Assembly: GCA_041530395.1 (NCBI GenBank)
Contig: CP136945.1
Location: 682,001 to 746,000, forward strand
Reading direction: 5' to 3'
DNA from: Thermosynechococcaceae cyanobacterium Okahandja
Lineage (GTDB): Bacteria > Cyanobacteriota > Cyanobacteriia > Thermosynechococcales > Thermosynechococcaceae
Length of the DNA stretch: 64,000 bases
Part shown: piece after piece, positions 28,311-37,500 of the stretch
Position numbering within the stretch: position 1 is the stretch's first letter
How the letters are laid out: the number at the start of each line of letters is the position of its first letter
Program-made: the position numbers and the translations under genes
The notes under the pieces: generated by a model
Told to the model about the DNA's origin: nothing
Databases searched by the model: none
What the model saw: only the letters and a program-made list of their open reading frames with translations

Positions 28311-30636
28311 TGGGGTTCTGGTATCCGCGGTGTGGGGGGTCCCCGGACTAGCTGAGGTGGCACCCCCGCCAGAAGCGCCTGATCCGACACCGGCAGTTGT
28401 CATTCCGGCAGATCCGGCGGCCATTTACGATCTGGTGGTGAACCAAGCCCCCCGCGGCGAAGTGGTGGTCTATTTACGGGGGTCGGATGTGTGGATCCCG
28501 TGGCAGGATTTGGTCAATGCGGGCCTACGGGATATTGGGGGCGATCGCGAAATAATTGCTGGAGTTGAGCATGTTTCGCTTCAGTCTCTGGCTCCCGCCA
28601 TTACGTTTGAGCGAGACGATGCGGCACTGCTATTGCGCCTGCAAACTCCGGCCACGCAACTAGAAACGGGTGTGATCAACTTTAACCCCAGTAACGCACC
28701 CAGCGGTATTCTCTACAGTCAGCCCCTGAGTGCCTATCTCAACTACGGTATCAACTGGCAGGACTTTGAAACCCTATCCGCAGGCGGAGAACTGGTCATT
28801 AGTTTTGGTGGTAATGCCTTGGCCAGTGGGTGGTTTGTGGATCCTGAGAATGGGTTGCAGCGGGGGATTACCAACCTTGTGTTCGACAACCCCAAAAACT
28901 TAACCAGCCTTGCCATTGGCGACGCATTTGTAACTACGGATACGCTGGGCGGCGGCGGCCTACTGGGAGGCATTAGCTGGGGACGTAATTTTGAGCTAAG
29001 TCCGTACCTGATTCGCCAACCCAGTTTTAATGCCGCAGGGGTGGTTGACAGCCCCGCTAAGGCGGAGGTGTACCTGAACAAGCGGTTACTGCGCACACTT
29101 GAGCTACCCCCGGGACCGTTCCGGCTCGAAAATTTGCCCTACAATTCCGGGTTTAACCACATTCGCGTTGTGGTGACCGATGCGGCGGGGAAAACACAGG
29201 TCTTTGACTCCCGCTATGTGCAGTTTTCGCGTCTCCTGAAGCCGGGTCTTTCAGAGTTTTTTGTGACCGCGGGTGCCGAGCGCCAAGATTTTGGCAGCCG
29301 TAACTTTAGCTACGATGACACGGTGCGTATCCTCGGTACGTATCGCCAAGGGGTGCTCACCAACCTGACCCTCGGCGGTCGCATTGAAGCCACCGATCAA
29401 CTCATTAACACGGGGATTTCCGTCAGTACAGCGCTACCGCTGGGGACGCTGGATTTGGCGGCAGCGGTGAGTCAGACTGAGGGGGTGCTAGGTCATGCGG
29501 TGGCCTTGTCCTACTTTTATCCTGGACGTTGGCTGGGCTTTGGTGGCGGTGTGCGCCTACTTAGCGATGCCTATGCCAACACTAGCCTTACCCTCACGGG
29601 CGCTCGCCCCCGCTTAGAGGGGTTTTTTACCGCCTCTGTGCCCCTAGGTTCCCGCATTAACCTCAGCGGCCAGTACAACTACACTGACCAACGAGATGCC
29701 TTGGCCCGCGACCAAATTAGCCTTTCGGCTCAAGTGCGCCTCAGCCGCCGCTTAAATCTGTTTATCCAAGCTTCCCAGTCTCAAGTGCAATCCCAATCCC
29801 CCGACAATCGGTTTTCCGTGAACCTTAATTACTTCCTAGGGGGGAACGCCAACCTGAACGCGGGTTGGCGGCAGGAAGGCAATCAAGGGGTGCCCTCCTT
29901 TTCGGTTCAGCGGTACTTACCCCAAGGAGAAGGCTATGGCTACCGCGTGCAACTCGAGCAGCAAAACGAGCAAGGCCGCGCCCAGAATACCTTTTTGTAT
30001 AATGCCCCTTGGGCCAGCTATCAGTTGGGCTACAGCCGCAGCGGCGATACAAACAACACCCTGCTGGGTATGGAGGGGGCGATCGTGGCCATTGGCGGTG
30101 GTCTTTATACCACCCGCCCCATTCGCAACAGCTTTGTCCTTGTGGATCTGGGTAACGTGCCGGGGGTAGCCACGTTCCTCAGCAATCAGCTCATGGGTCG
30201 CACCAACCGCCAAGGCAAAATCATTATTCCCAACCTGATTCCCTACTACGGCAACCAAGTGAGTATTGACCCCGACAGCGTCCCCGAAAACTACCTTGCG
30301 GCCAACGACTCCCTGCTCATTGCGCCACCGTTCCGGGGCGGCGGCATTGCCCGCTTTACCGTACAGCGCATCCAAAACTTTATTGGCACCGTCGTCTTGC
30401 AGCGGGCCGGTACCCCAATTATTCCAGCCCTCGGAGAGTTCACCGTGCAGCGGGGAGAAGAAATGGTGGCTTCCCCCCTAAACCGCAACGGCCAGTTTTA
30501 TTTTGAGACCCTAGCCCCGGGGGACTACACCGCCCAAGTGCGCTTTGAGCGGGAGGTGTGTACCTTTAGCCTCAGCATTCCGGCCAGCGACGAGTTATTT
30601 GTGGATCTAGGAACCCTCACCTGCGTGCTGCCGTGA
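28198..30636 (+). CDS. Outer-membrane usher of a chaperone-usher pilus
   Basis: Up to 812 residues. No ATG start is available: candidates are TTG 28198, GTG 28219 and TTG 28237, all inside the chaperone gene. The signal-like stretch VVSGVLVSAVWGVPGLA lies at residues about 36-52. The rest follows the usher order: N-terminal periplasmic domain, a beta-barrel (repeated amphipathic strands such as FSVNLNYFLGGNANLNAGWR), a plug, and C-terminal domains with a Cys pair (REVCTFSLS and GTLTCVLP). The usher secretes and assembles pilin subunits; this one resembles the archaic type. It is followed directly by a transposon scar. Confidence 0.85.
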   Translation: MRYRKTTVGLFNVLTFASKIQRFPCQLLYRHRGACVVSGVLVSAVWGVPGLAEVAPPPEAPDPTPAVVIPADPAAIYDLVVNQAPRGEVVVYLRGSDVWIPWQDLVNAGLRDIGGDREIIAGVEHVSLQSLAPAITFERDDAALLLRLQTPATQLETGVINFNPSNAPSGILYSQPLSAYLNYGINWQDFETLSAGGELVISFGGNALASGWFVDPENGLQRGITNLVFDNPKNLTSLAIGDAFVTTDTLGGGGLLGGISWGRNFELSPYLIRQPSFNAAGVVDSPAKAEVYLNKRLLRTLELPPGPFRLENLPYNSGFNHIRVVVTDAAGKTQVFDSRYVQFSRLLKPGLSEFFVTAGAERQDFGSRNFSYDDTVRILGTYRQGVLTNLTLGGRIEATDQLINTGISVSTALPLGTLDLAAAVSQTEGVLGHAVALSYFYPGRWLGFGGGVRLLSDAYANTSLTLTGARPRLEGFFTASVPLGSRINLSGQYNYTDQRDALARDQISLSAQVRLSRRLNLFIQASQSQVQSQSPDNRFSVNLNYFLGGNANLNAGWRQEGNQGVPSFSVQRYLPQGEGYGYRVQLEQQNEQGRAQNTFLYNAPWASYQLGYSRSGDTNNTLLGMEGAIVAIGGGLYTTRPIRNSFVLVDLGNVPGVATFLSNQLMGRTNRQGKIIIPNLIPYYGNQVSIDPDSVPENYLAANDSLLIAPPFRGGGIARFTVQRIQNFIGTVVLQRAGTPIIPALGEFTVQRGEEMVASPLNRNGQFYFETLAPGDYTAQVRFEREVCTFSLSIPASDELFVDLGTLTCVLP

Positions 30637-30680
30637 CATAACGCTCATCCCTAAGCGAGAGAGTGCGAGGAGGCGATGAA

Positions 30681-32036
30681 CTACCCCACCGCACAGGCGG
30701 ATAGGGTTTCTAAAACCCCAGATTCCACCGTAGCAGAGGATTTCCGTCTCTTCTTCTGCCCTAGTTGCTTCATCGAACCCGTATGCTTACGAGTCTCTGA
30801 AGTAGAGCTAAGACATCCAAGACTAACGAGGGTCGTTCCAACCCCCAGTTGCTGATTCGTTGCAACCTTGTACATCACCATCGCAGATCCCCTGTCCTTG
30901 GAAATCTCGAAACCACAGTCAGAACAAACGTGGTAACGATTGCCAAGTTCAGCCCATTCTTTGTGAATTGCTCCACACTTAGGACAACGCTGCGATGGCT
31001 TGATTTCCCGTGTTGGAAGCTGCAACACCAACCCACCTTTCTGCTCGATCTTGTGCGAGATCATCTTGTTGAGAGTCCCAAAACCGGCCGAGAGAATCGA
31101 TTGGTTGAGTCCTGCTTTTTGCTGCCTACGCTGACTTCCTTTCTTTGCAGCACGGGTCATCCCTTTCGTATTCAGCTTTTCAGTCACTCCGATGTCATAA
31201 CGACGTGCAATCTCTGAAGTGACTTTGTGTTGCCAGTCTCTACGCTGACGTGCAACCTTAGCGTTTAGATTAGACTCCCGTTTGTTGATTTTCCGCCAAC
31301 GACGGGAAGCCTTGACCCCTTTCTTTGGGGCGCGTTTCCGTCGTTTTTGTTTGGCAACTTTGCGAACTTGCTCATCATTTTTATGGGTGAAACGAGGATT
31401 TTCGATTTCCTCAAAGTTAGACCCATCAAACAACGTCAGAGCCGTTTCAGTCCCCAAGTCATAGGCCACAATCGACTGATACGACAGTTCAGACTCAGAG
31501 CCAAACTTCGGTGCGGGGGTGACAACCTCAACAGTGAAGGATGCAAACCACTGGCGCTTAGACGGCTTGTAAACAATGGTGAGGGTCGTTGGAGTCCCCC
31601 AATGTTTTGCCTTTCCACGCATCTTGACGGTGATACCCAAATCATTCAGCTTCACCGTTCCATGCTTGCCAGTGCTGTCAACTTTCCACCCAGACTTTGC
31701 AGGATACCCCCATCCTGAGTATTTGCGAATCGATTTGAGTTTTGGCTTACCGTGCAATCCCTTGAAGAATGACTGGTATGCCAAATCAACTCGTTTCACT
31801 GTTGATTGCAGTGCTTGCGAGTGCAGCATTGCAAATTCTTCCCATTCCGCCTTGAACGCGGGCAGGAGATTTTGCTGGTCAAGGTAGCTAATCAACTTGC
31901 GATGATGCTTATACTCGAATTGACGATGCGAGATACAAGCATTGTAGAGATAACAGTGCAAACGACGTGCCGCAAACAAGGCTTTTTCTTGCGCCTTGTT
32001 TGGATACAGTCGAAATGTCTGTTTTCTCGTTACCAC
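30681..32036 (-). CDS. tnpB: TnpB, RNA-guided nuclease of an IS200/IS605-type element (IS1341-like), RuvC-III altered
   Basis: 451 residues, apparently full length. The RuvC-I Asp193 (VAYDLGTETALTLFDG), RuvC-II Glu286 (VTEKLNTKGM) and the zinc finger (CPKCG at 351, CSDCG at 371) are present. The RuvC-III segment reads KDRGSAMVMYK where TnpB usually has DRDxNxA: the second Asp and the Asn are not there. The decayed copy at 16810 keeps RDVNSG. Activity as a nuclease is therefore doubtful. TnpB proteins use a guide RNA made from the element's right end, here on the minus strand toward 30640. Confidence 0.8.
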   Translation of the reverse strand: MVTRKQTFRLYPNKAQEKALFAARRLHCYLYNACISHRQFEYKHHRKLISYLDQQNLLPAFKAEWEEFAMLHSQALQSTVKRVDLAYQSFFKGLHGKPKLKSIRKYSGWGYPAKSGWKVDSTGKHGTVKLNDLGITVKMRGKAKHWGTPTTLTIVYKPSKRQWFASFTVEVVTPAPKFGSESELSYQSIVAYDLGTETALTLFDGSNFEEIENPRFTHKNDEQVRKVAKQKRRKRAPKKGVKASRRWRKINKRESNLNAKVARQRRDWQHKVTSEIARRYDIGVTEKLNTKGMTRAAKKGSQRRQQKAGLNQSILSAGFGTLNKMISHKIEQKGGLVLQLPTREIKPSQRCPKCGAIHKEWAELGNRYHVCSDCGFEISKDRGSAMVMYKVATNQQLGVGTTLVSLGCLSSTSETRKHTGSMKQLGQKKRRKSSATVESGVLETLSACAVG

Positions 32037-32126
32037 AGGACGATTTCCTTGACCTAGTGCTGACTCGATATTTGCAACTACAATGAGTATAGCCCATTTT
32101 TTGGGACTGACTAGAAATCCATATGA

Positions 32127-32333
32127 CTCAGCTTATCCACATCTAGTCGAATTCTCAGGCAACAGTTCAAGGAAGAAATCGATAAAGTCTATTGGGGAAA
32201 AGCAAAACTCTGGCATGATTCTAAGTGCATCATTTCTTGTGGAGGTGCGCCGCTAGAGACTGTCAAAGAGTATATTCAAAGTCAATCCGGTGGGAGAGCT
32301 TGCGCCCTGTCGCTATCCATCCCCACCGTGTAG
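32127..32333 (+). pseudogene. tnpA: Truncated IS200-type TnpA (C-terminal fragment)
   Basis: An open stretch of 68 codons without a start codon; a TGA at 32124-32126 precedes it. The frame reads QQFKEEIDKVYWGKAKLW, then IISCGGAPLETVKEYIQSQ, which is the C-terminal end of the Y1 transposase TnpA. The likely catalytic Tyr is in KEYIQSQ (32271-32273). The N-terminal half with the HUH motif is gone. It is divergent from tnpB, the classic IS605 layout. The element can no longer move by itself. Confidence 0.8.
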
Positions 32334-32344
32334 ACGGATGGGGA
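32320..32344 (+). repeat. Subterminal hairpin of the IS605-type element
   Basis: TCCCC (32320-32324) pairs with GGGGA (32340-32344) and inside it CCGT (32326-32329) with ACGG (32334-32337), with a GTAG loop. Such imperfect palindromes are the recognition sites of Y1 transposases. It overlaps the end of the truncated tnpA and is followed by the vapC fragment, so it probably marks one end of the element. Confidence 0.55.
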
Positions 32345-32361
32345 ATTCCGCGAGAAGAGTT

Positions 32362-32499
32362 AAGTTGAAGCGCAAAGGACGACCCATTCCAATGAATGAT
32401 GTATGGATTGCTGCTCAGTGTTTAGAACACGGTTGGATATTATTGACCGATGCTACTGATTTTGATTATGTGGATGGACTGACATTGGATCGTTGGTAG
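32362..32499 (+). pseudogene. C-terminal fragment of a VapC-type PIN-domain toxin
   Basis: About 45 codons in frame: KRKGRPIPMNDVWIAAQCLE, HGWILLTDATDFDYVDGL, ending in LDRW. The pattern PxND.WIAA...LLT.D.DF..V.GL is the conserved C-terminal half of VapC PIN nucleases, including two of the acidic active-site residues. The N-terminal half and any antitoxin gene are missing. It abuts the transposon end, so insertion or an adjacent deletion probably destroyed the toxin gene. Confidence 0.75.
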
Positions 32500-32544
32500 G
32501 CAAAGCTAGGTGTGTGTCTATGCCAGCCAGTCAACTGCTTGCAT

Positions 32545-35500
32545 CTAAAGTCCTAGGAGTTTGCGTTTGGCGGCCTGAAATTCCGCCTCGGAGAGGAGTC
32601 CCTTTTCGTACATGGCCATGAGTTGTTGAAGTTGCTCTAGGCCAGCAACAGTAGTTTGCGCTGGGGCGGATGGGGTAGCGGTAGTCACCGGCTCGCTCGG
32701 GACACTCGTTCCCAGCTGATAGGTCTGAATCACCTCCTGTAGGGTGGCGGCCTCCCGCTTGTACTCAAGGCTGTCGCGCCCGCCTGCCTTTTGCAGTTCC
32801 TGCTCCCGCTGTTTGAGGTAGGCAATCAGGTGCTCGTAGAGTCCCTGCTTTTGGCTGGGGGTTTCGGCGGCGGTGAGGATCACGGTGACTTGGCGCTGAA
32901 TTTCTTCGAGATCGGGGCGGCAGGCCTGGACTTCCAGCACTTGGGTGACTTCTTCCCAGTTGGCGGCAATGTCAACATCTTCAAGACCAACGGCGGTGTG
33001 GCGCGTGTAGCGGATGGTGGCTTCGCGGGTGGCGCGATTCTGGGCGGGTTTTAGCACTCCCAAGGCGCGAGCCGTAATCACGAGTTTAAGAATCTGGGGA
33101 TTTTCCGGGAATACATCCCAAAACGGTGGCTCTTTTTGCAGGTGTACCGGAATGGGCAAATCGCGGTTTTCGCCCCGCAGGCGGGCACGCTTGGCGGTAA
33201 TCATTTGGCCACGCCAATCTTGGTAGGACTGGCGCAGTTCGGGCATCCCTTCAATGCAGCGCAACGAGAATCCACCCATTTCTTGGACAAAGACAATGCG
33301 GTGTCGTTCGCGATCGCCTAAGGGCTTAATGTCATCACTGGTAATACTTTGGCCACTGGGCTTGACCAAGTTCTTCAGCAGCGGGATGAGCTTTTGCGCA
33401 GTGAGGTCGCTGGTATTTTCACCGCCAACAATGGCAATATTGGTATTCACCGAGGGGGTAAAGCCCGCATCACGGCCACTCATCACCGCTTGGGAGAGCA
33501 ACAGCAGGGGTTTGGATTTTTGGTAGGCGAGACGCAGGGCACTGAGAATTTCCCCTTCGTCATTGCGGTAAAACTGAAAGAGGCGATCACTGGCGGCGAG
33601 ATCCCGCACGAGGCGGCTATCTTCGGGGGCATTTTGAATTGTGCGGCGCAGCGTTTCATGGATAATCTGCCGCAGGTCGCTCTCTTGCACTTCTGCCAGT
33701 TGGGCTAAATCCAACAGGCGCATGACTTCATTGGCAGCGCGGGTCTCTTTCCACAGGGGGCTAGCCTCCTGCAAAATTGTGGCCGCAGCAGTAGTACACA
33801 CTTGATTGAGGCCAAGGGCAAACGCTGATTGCACGCCAGTGTTGGCACCGGCAAACCGCTCAATCATATCCTGGTAGAGGCCGTTCAGTTCTTGGCGATC
33901 GTAGAGTTTAATGCCGTTAATGCGGAGGGCATCGGCGCTGTCGGCTTGACTGTCGGCCAAGGTTTTGAAGACATCACGGGTGGTCATCAACCGTTGACTC
34001 AGCTTTGCGAGGCGGGCTTCCATCCCTTGCAGCCATTCCTCAAGCTTGGCCATGACCTCAAGGGCAAGGGTGCGGGCTTTGCGCTGAATTGTGGCGCTGA
34101 AAGCCCCTTCAATCCCTTCGAGGGCCTGCTGGCAAAATTCCTCCATTTTGGCCTGTTTAGAGAGGCCAAAGAGATTGGCGTAGTGACCTATATCCTGGAG
34201 GGCATTCTCGTACTGGCGCTGGCGATTGATTTCGTTGGGCTGCCAAGTTTGTTCGAGTTCGCGGCGGTATTTTTCGGCCTGATTCATAAAAATTTGCCGG
34301 ATTTGCCCGAGGATGGCGGTGGCAAACTTGAGGCCGCGATTGCGATCTTCAACAATGCGGTAGAATTCTTCTTCGAGGCTTTGGCGCACCTGCCGGATGA
34401 GTTGATTGCGGTTGTCGTACATGCGCTGCAAAAAATCACCGTGCAGCCGTTCATCCGGCCCGAGATCCCGTAGGTGGGCGGCGCGATAGTTATTGACCTC
34501 TTCGCTGAGCCAAGGCACAAACTGGAGAATTTTGCCCTTTTCGCTGCCGATCATGCCGCCAACCCCCTGTTGGGTACATTCCAAGCGATTGTCGCGGCTA
34601 ATTTGGTTGCGCAGATCGTTGACCCAGCGGGAAATTTCCTGCATATAGGGGCGATCGCCCGCGGCAGCCAACGCAAGCACCAGATCCATCTCGAGCAGGT
34701 TCATGGGTTTGAGCATCGTCTGGGTCAGCTCTAACAATTGCGGCGGCAACTGCACCGACTCGTTGAGCCACCAGTTCATAAAATCTTGGCAGAGGCGATA
34801 GGTCAACGAGGCACGAATTTGGGCAATGGGGATCTCAACACTCGAGAGGCCAAAGGCCATAAAGCTTTTCGGGTAGCCGCGTCCCCCCGCATCCTGAGCC
34901 GCCCATGCCGCTTTGATGTTGTCGCGAATCGAGCGTTTGTGGGGGGCAAAGTCGGAGGTGAGATCCAAAAAAATATTTTGGGCAATCATTTCGCGGATCT
35001 CGTCGAGTTTGAACTCGCTCTCGCCGTTTTTTGTGCCCACCAAGTAGGTGAAGTCAAAGGGGGGCGAGGTGTAGCGTACTTCATCCCCAAGGCTGCTGCT
35101 AAACTGAGCCACGTACTCGGTGCGGTAGTCGGCAAAGTAGCTGAGTTCCATCAGCGCCGCATAGCCATTGGCAAGGACGCGATCGCCCACACTAATCCCC
35201 GCAAACGCATTGGGCATGGGCACAATCCCCGTCACCAAGGGGCTGGCTTGACCTTTGAGCCAGTGGCGCACACAATAGCCCAAATCAATGAGCATACCAC
35301 TGCCGGTGCCACCGGAAAGGGAGCCGGTCACGAATACGTTTAGGCTACCGTTGTTCACCTTCAGGCCATAGCGCTGTTGCATCAGGCTTTCGTGACCCTT
35401 GACGCGATCGCTGGCCGCCTGAAATTTTTGCTGAATGGCGTGGTAATTACAAAAAAAGGCAAACCGACCACAGGCGCGAATTTGACCCGCCCCCGCCTCT

Positions 35501-35835
35501 AGAGCTGTAATGTTGCGCTCTAGCTCCTTGGGAAACCATGAGCCAATCCACGGATAATTGTCGAGGTTTTGGATAATTTGCTGAACGTTTTTGCCACTCA
35601 CGCTGGCCCAGTGTTTCTCGTTATCTTTGAGGGGTGACCCTGCCGCCAGCGGATTACTGACCTTATAGTCGCGATCGGTATCAATGGCCAAAAAACTAAT
35701 GACCGGAAATTGCCTAAGACTGCCGTAGGTTTCCTCGACTAATCGCCGCACCCGCGATAATACTTCAATGCCAGTGCCACCAACACCAACGATGACTGTT
35801 GGTACAATTGACTTCTCTTCTACTTGCGCGGGCAT
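32545..35835 (-). CDS. Tubulin/FtsZ-like GTPase (Tubulin_2 type) with C-terminal SHOCT motif
   Basis: 1096 residues, far longer than FtsZ or TubZ. The N-terminus has the nucleotide loop VIVGVGGTGIEVLSRV (Gly-rich 16-22) and the tubulin signature TGSLSGGTGSGMLID (SGGTGSG at 174-180). Together these define the large Tubulin_2 family, for which a membrane-remodelling role has been proposed but not shown. The middle (about 450-950) is long helical sequence with coiled-coil tendency. The last 32 residues (LQQLMAMYEKGLLSEAEFQA) are a SHOCT motif, common in membrane- or phage-linked proteins. Its promoter region is shared with a divergent sigma-like gene. Confidence 0.88.
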   Translation of the reverse strand: MPAQVEEKSIVPTVIVGVGGTGIEVLSRVRRLVEETYGSLRQFPVISFLAIDTDRDYKVSNPLAAGSPLKDNEKHWASVSGKNVQQIIQNLDNYPWIGSWFPKELERNITALEAGAGQIRACGRFAFFCNYHAIQQKFQAASDRVKGHESLMQQRYGLKVNNGSLNVFVTGSLSGGTGSGMLIDLGYCVRHWLKGQASPLVTGIVPMPNAFAGISVGDRVLANGYAALMELSYFADYRTEYVAQFSSSLGDEVRYTSPPFDFTYLVGTKNGESEFKLDEIREMIAQNIFLDLTSDFAPHKRSIRDNIKAAWAAQDAGGRGYPKSFMAFGLSSVEIPIAQIRASLTYRLCQDFMNWWLNESVQLPPQLLELTQTMLKPMNLLEMDLVLALAAAGDRPYMQEISRWVNDLRNQISRDNRLECTQQGVGGMIGSEKGKILQFVPWLSEEVNNYRAAHLRDLGPDERLHGDFLQRMYDNRNQLIRQVRQSLEEEFYRIVEDRNRGLKFATAILGQIRQIFMNQAEKYRRELEQTWQPNEINRQRQYENALQDIGHYANLFGLSKQAKMEEFCQQALEGIEGAFSATIQRKARTLALEVMAKLEEWLQGMEARLAKLSQRLMTTRDVFKTLADSQADSADALRINGIKLYDRQELNGLYQDMIERFAGANTGVQSAFALGLNQVCTTAAATILQEASPLWKETRAANEVMRLLDLAQLAEVQESDLRQIIHETLRRTIQNAPEDSRLVRDLAASDRLFQFYRNDEGEILSALRLAYQKSKPLLLLSQAVMSGRDAGFTPSVNTNIAIVGGENTSDLTAQKLIPLLKNLVKPSGQSITSDDIKPLGDRERHRIVFVQEMGGFSLRCIEGMPELRQSYQDWRGQMITAKRARLRGENRDLPIPVHLQKEPPFWDVFPENPQILKLVITARALGVLKPAQNRATREATIRYTRHTAVGLEDVDIAANWEEVTQVLEVQACRPDLEEIQRQVTVILTAAETPSQKQGLYEHLIAYLKQREQELQKAGGRDSLEYKREAATLQEVIQTYQLGTSVPSEPVTTATPSAPAQTTVAGLEQLQQLMAMYEKGLLSEAEFQAAKRKLLGL

Positions 35836-35974
35836 AACTGCTAGCCTCCGCCATCTATTGCTCCCATCCTAGCAACTGCCCCCTCGCCGCGGAACACCTG
35901 CTGTCGCCACGGCCAAAGGAGTTCGGCAAAAACCGCTACTATGTTGAGTAACAATTTTAGCGTTACCTATTCGG

Positions 35975-37456
35975 ATGAGTCTCTCGACCCGCAGTCCTGA
36001 CCTTGAGGTGGAACAACTCCCCCAGCTATTGCAGGCCGCTCGTAGCCGCTATTTGGCGGGGGAGCGATCGCCAGCAGTGGTCAAACCTCTGTCTCAAGCC
36101 CTGCGAGCCATTTTAGAGCGCAGTATTGATCCCGAGGGTGAGAGTAGCCAGCGGGGGGGCTATCTCCAGCGCCTCGTCGAAGCCTATTTTCGCCTTTTTC
36201 CCCGCTGTTTAGAGGGGGTCAGTCGCAGCCAACTGCAACAGCAAGCGCTGCATAAAACGGTTCTGCGGTTGCTGCAAATTCCGGCCACGGTCATCCAAGA
36301 TGAGTACGATCGCCTCAATCGCGGTCATTACAATGGCCCCCTCAAACAACTGGTCTTAGCCTTTAGTCGGCCAGCCCTAGTGCAGCGTACCCCCCCGCCC
36401 ACCCTCAGTGAAGCGGAATGTTTTCTGGCCTTTTTTATTCAATGTTTGCGCCAAGAACTGGGCGCCACTGTGCTACTGACCTCCCAATTTCGCCACGAGT
36501 ACCGCGACCTCCTGCGTACCGTGTGCCTCAATAGTGCCGACCCAGATCACTGCCAAAGTAACCTCACCGGCTGGCTATGGGAGGCCATGAAGTCCTTTGA
36601 CCCCCTCAAGCCCTTTAGTGCCACCGGCCATGGTCGCCCCACGTTTGAAGCCTGGGTGCGCACCGTGGTCAGTAATAAACTGGCGGACGAAAAACGCAAA
36701 CTGCTCAAGCGGGAAGCCGATGACCTACTATTTTACGAAAGCCGCGCCCTACAAGTGTTTCAGGACCGCTATACCGCCTCGCCGCCCGAGATTCAGCGGG
36801 AGATTGACCCGAAAGCCTGCGCCAGCTTGATTACAATTGTGCAAACGGAAATTACCGATCCGCGCATCCGTGCCTCCACCGCCCGATTGCGGCAGCACAT
36901 TGCCCAACTGTTGGGCTGGAGCATTGAATATACCCGCGAGGTGCACCAGCAGGTACGGCGAATTTTAGGGCGCTACGTTCAGTCCACCCGCTCCTTAAAC
37001 ATTTGTTCTGCCGATAGTAACCAAGAGTGGATTGATAACTACCCCGATGCCCGTACCTTACCCAATAGCAGTGGCCAAGGCATTGAGTGTATGGTTGAGT
37101 TTCTCAATGATCCCCAAACCCCCACATGGGTGCGGGACTGGTGTGAGCGGCGACGCACCCAAGCGGAAATTGCCCGCGAACTCTTTGTGAGCCAACCCAC
37201 AATTTCCCGCTGTCTGGGTCGTGAATATCGTCTCTGGCTTTACCGTAGATTCTTCAGAGATCCCCAGATCCCCGAGTGGATGAGGCGATGGTATGACACC
37301 CAATCAATCCCCAGCCCCCATCAGCGTCGGCAAACACGTCGCGAAATTCACCCTGACTATGCCCGTGGTGCCCTCACTGCCAAGCAAATTGATGACCAAA
37401 TAGAAGCCAAACTCGCCCAGTGGTGCGATCGTAACGGCATTTACTATCTCCCCTAG
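35975..37456 (+). CDS. Sigma-factor-like protein with C-terminal helix-turn-helix
   Basis: 493 residues. Residues about 208-243 (FDPLKPFSATGHGRPTFEAW followed by VRTVVSNKLADEKRK) resemble sigma-70 region 2, as in ECF factors (fd..k..f.aWl..i..N...d..Rk). Near residue 391 the sequence RRRTQAEIARELFVSQPTIS is a clear helix-turn-helix like region 4. The long N-terminal 200 residues are helical and unassigned. Related proteins next to DUF1822 genes are, from memory, found in several cyanobacteria. It could be an alternative sigma factor or a domesticated regulator. Divergent from the tubulin-like gene. Confidence 0.7.
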   Translation: MSLSTRSPDLEVEQLPQLLQAARSRYLAGERSPAVVKPLSQALRAILERSIDPEGESSQRGGYLQRLVEAYFRLFPRCLEGVSRSQLQQQALHKTVLRLLQIPATVIQDEYDRLNRGHYNGPLKQLVLAFSRPALVQRTPPPTLSEAECFLAFFIQCLRQELGATVLLTSQFRHEYRDLLRTVCLNSADPDHCQSNLTGWLWEAMKSFDPLKPFSATGHGRPTFEAWVRTVVSNKLADEKRKLLKREADDLLFYESRALQVFQDRYTASPPEIQREIDPKACASLITIVQTEITDPRIRASTARLRQHIAQLLGWSIEYTREVHQQVRRILGRYVQSTRSLNICSADSNQEWIDNYPDARTLPNSSGQGIECMVEFLNDPQTPTWVRDWCERRRTQAEIARELFVSQPTISRCLGREYRLWLYRRFFRDPQIPEWMRRWYDTQSIPSPHQRRQTRREIHPDYARGALTAKQIDDQIEAKLAQWCDRNGIYYLP

Positions 37457-37500
37457 GCGGTTTGGTTGAATGTTCGTACTTGGTTTGGATGATAACTGTT

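Noticed and set aside
29917..30375. 152-codon antisense frame in the usher gene
   Set aside because: Antisense to a well-supported gene, no protein features.
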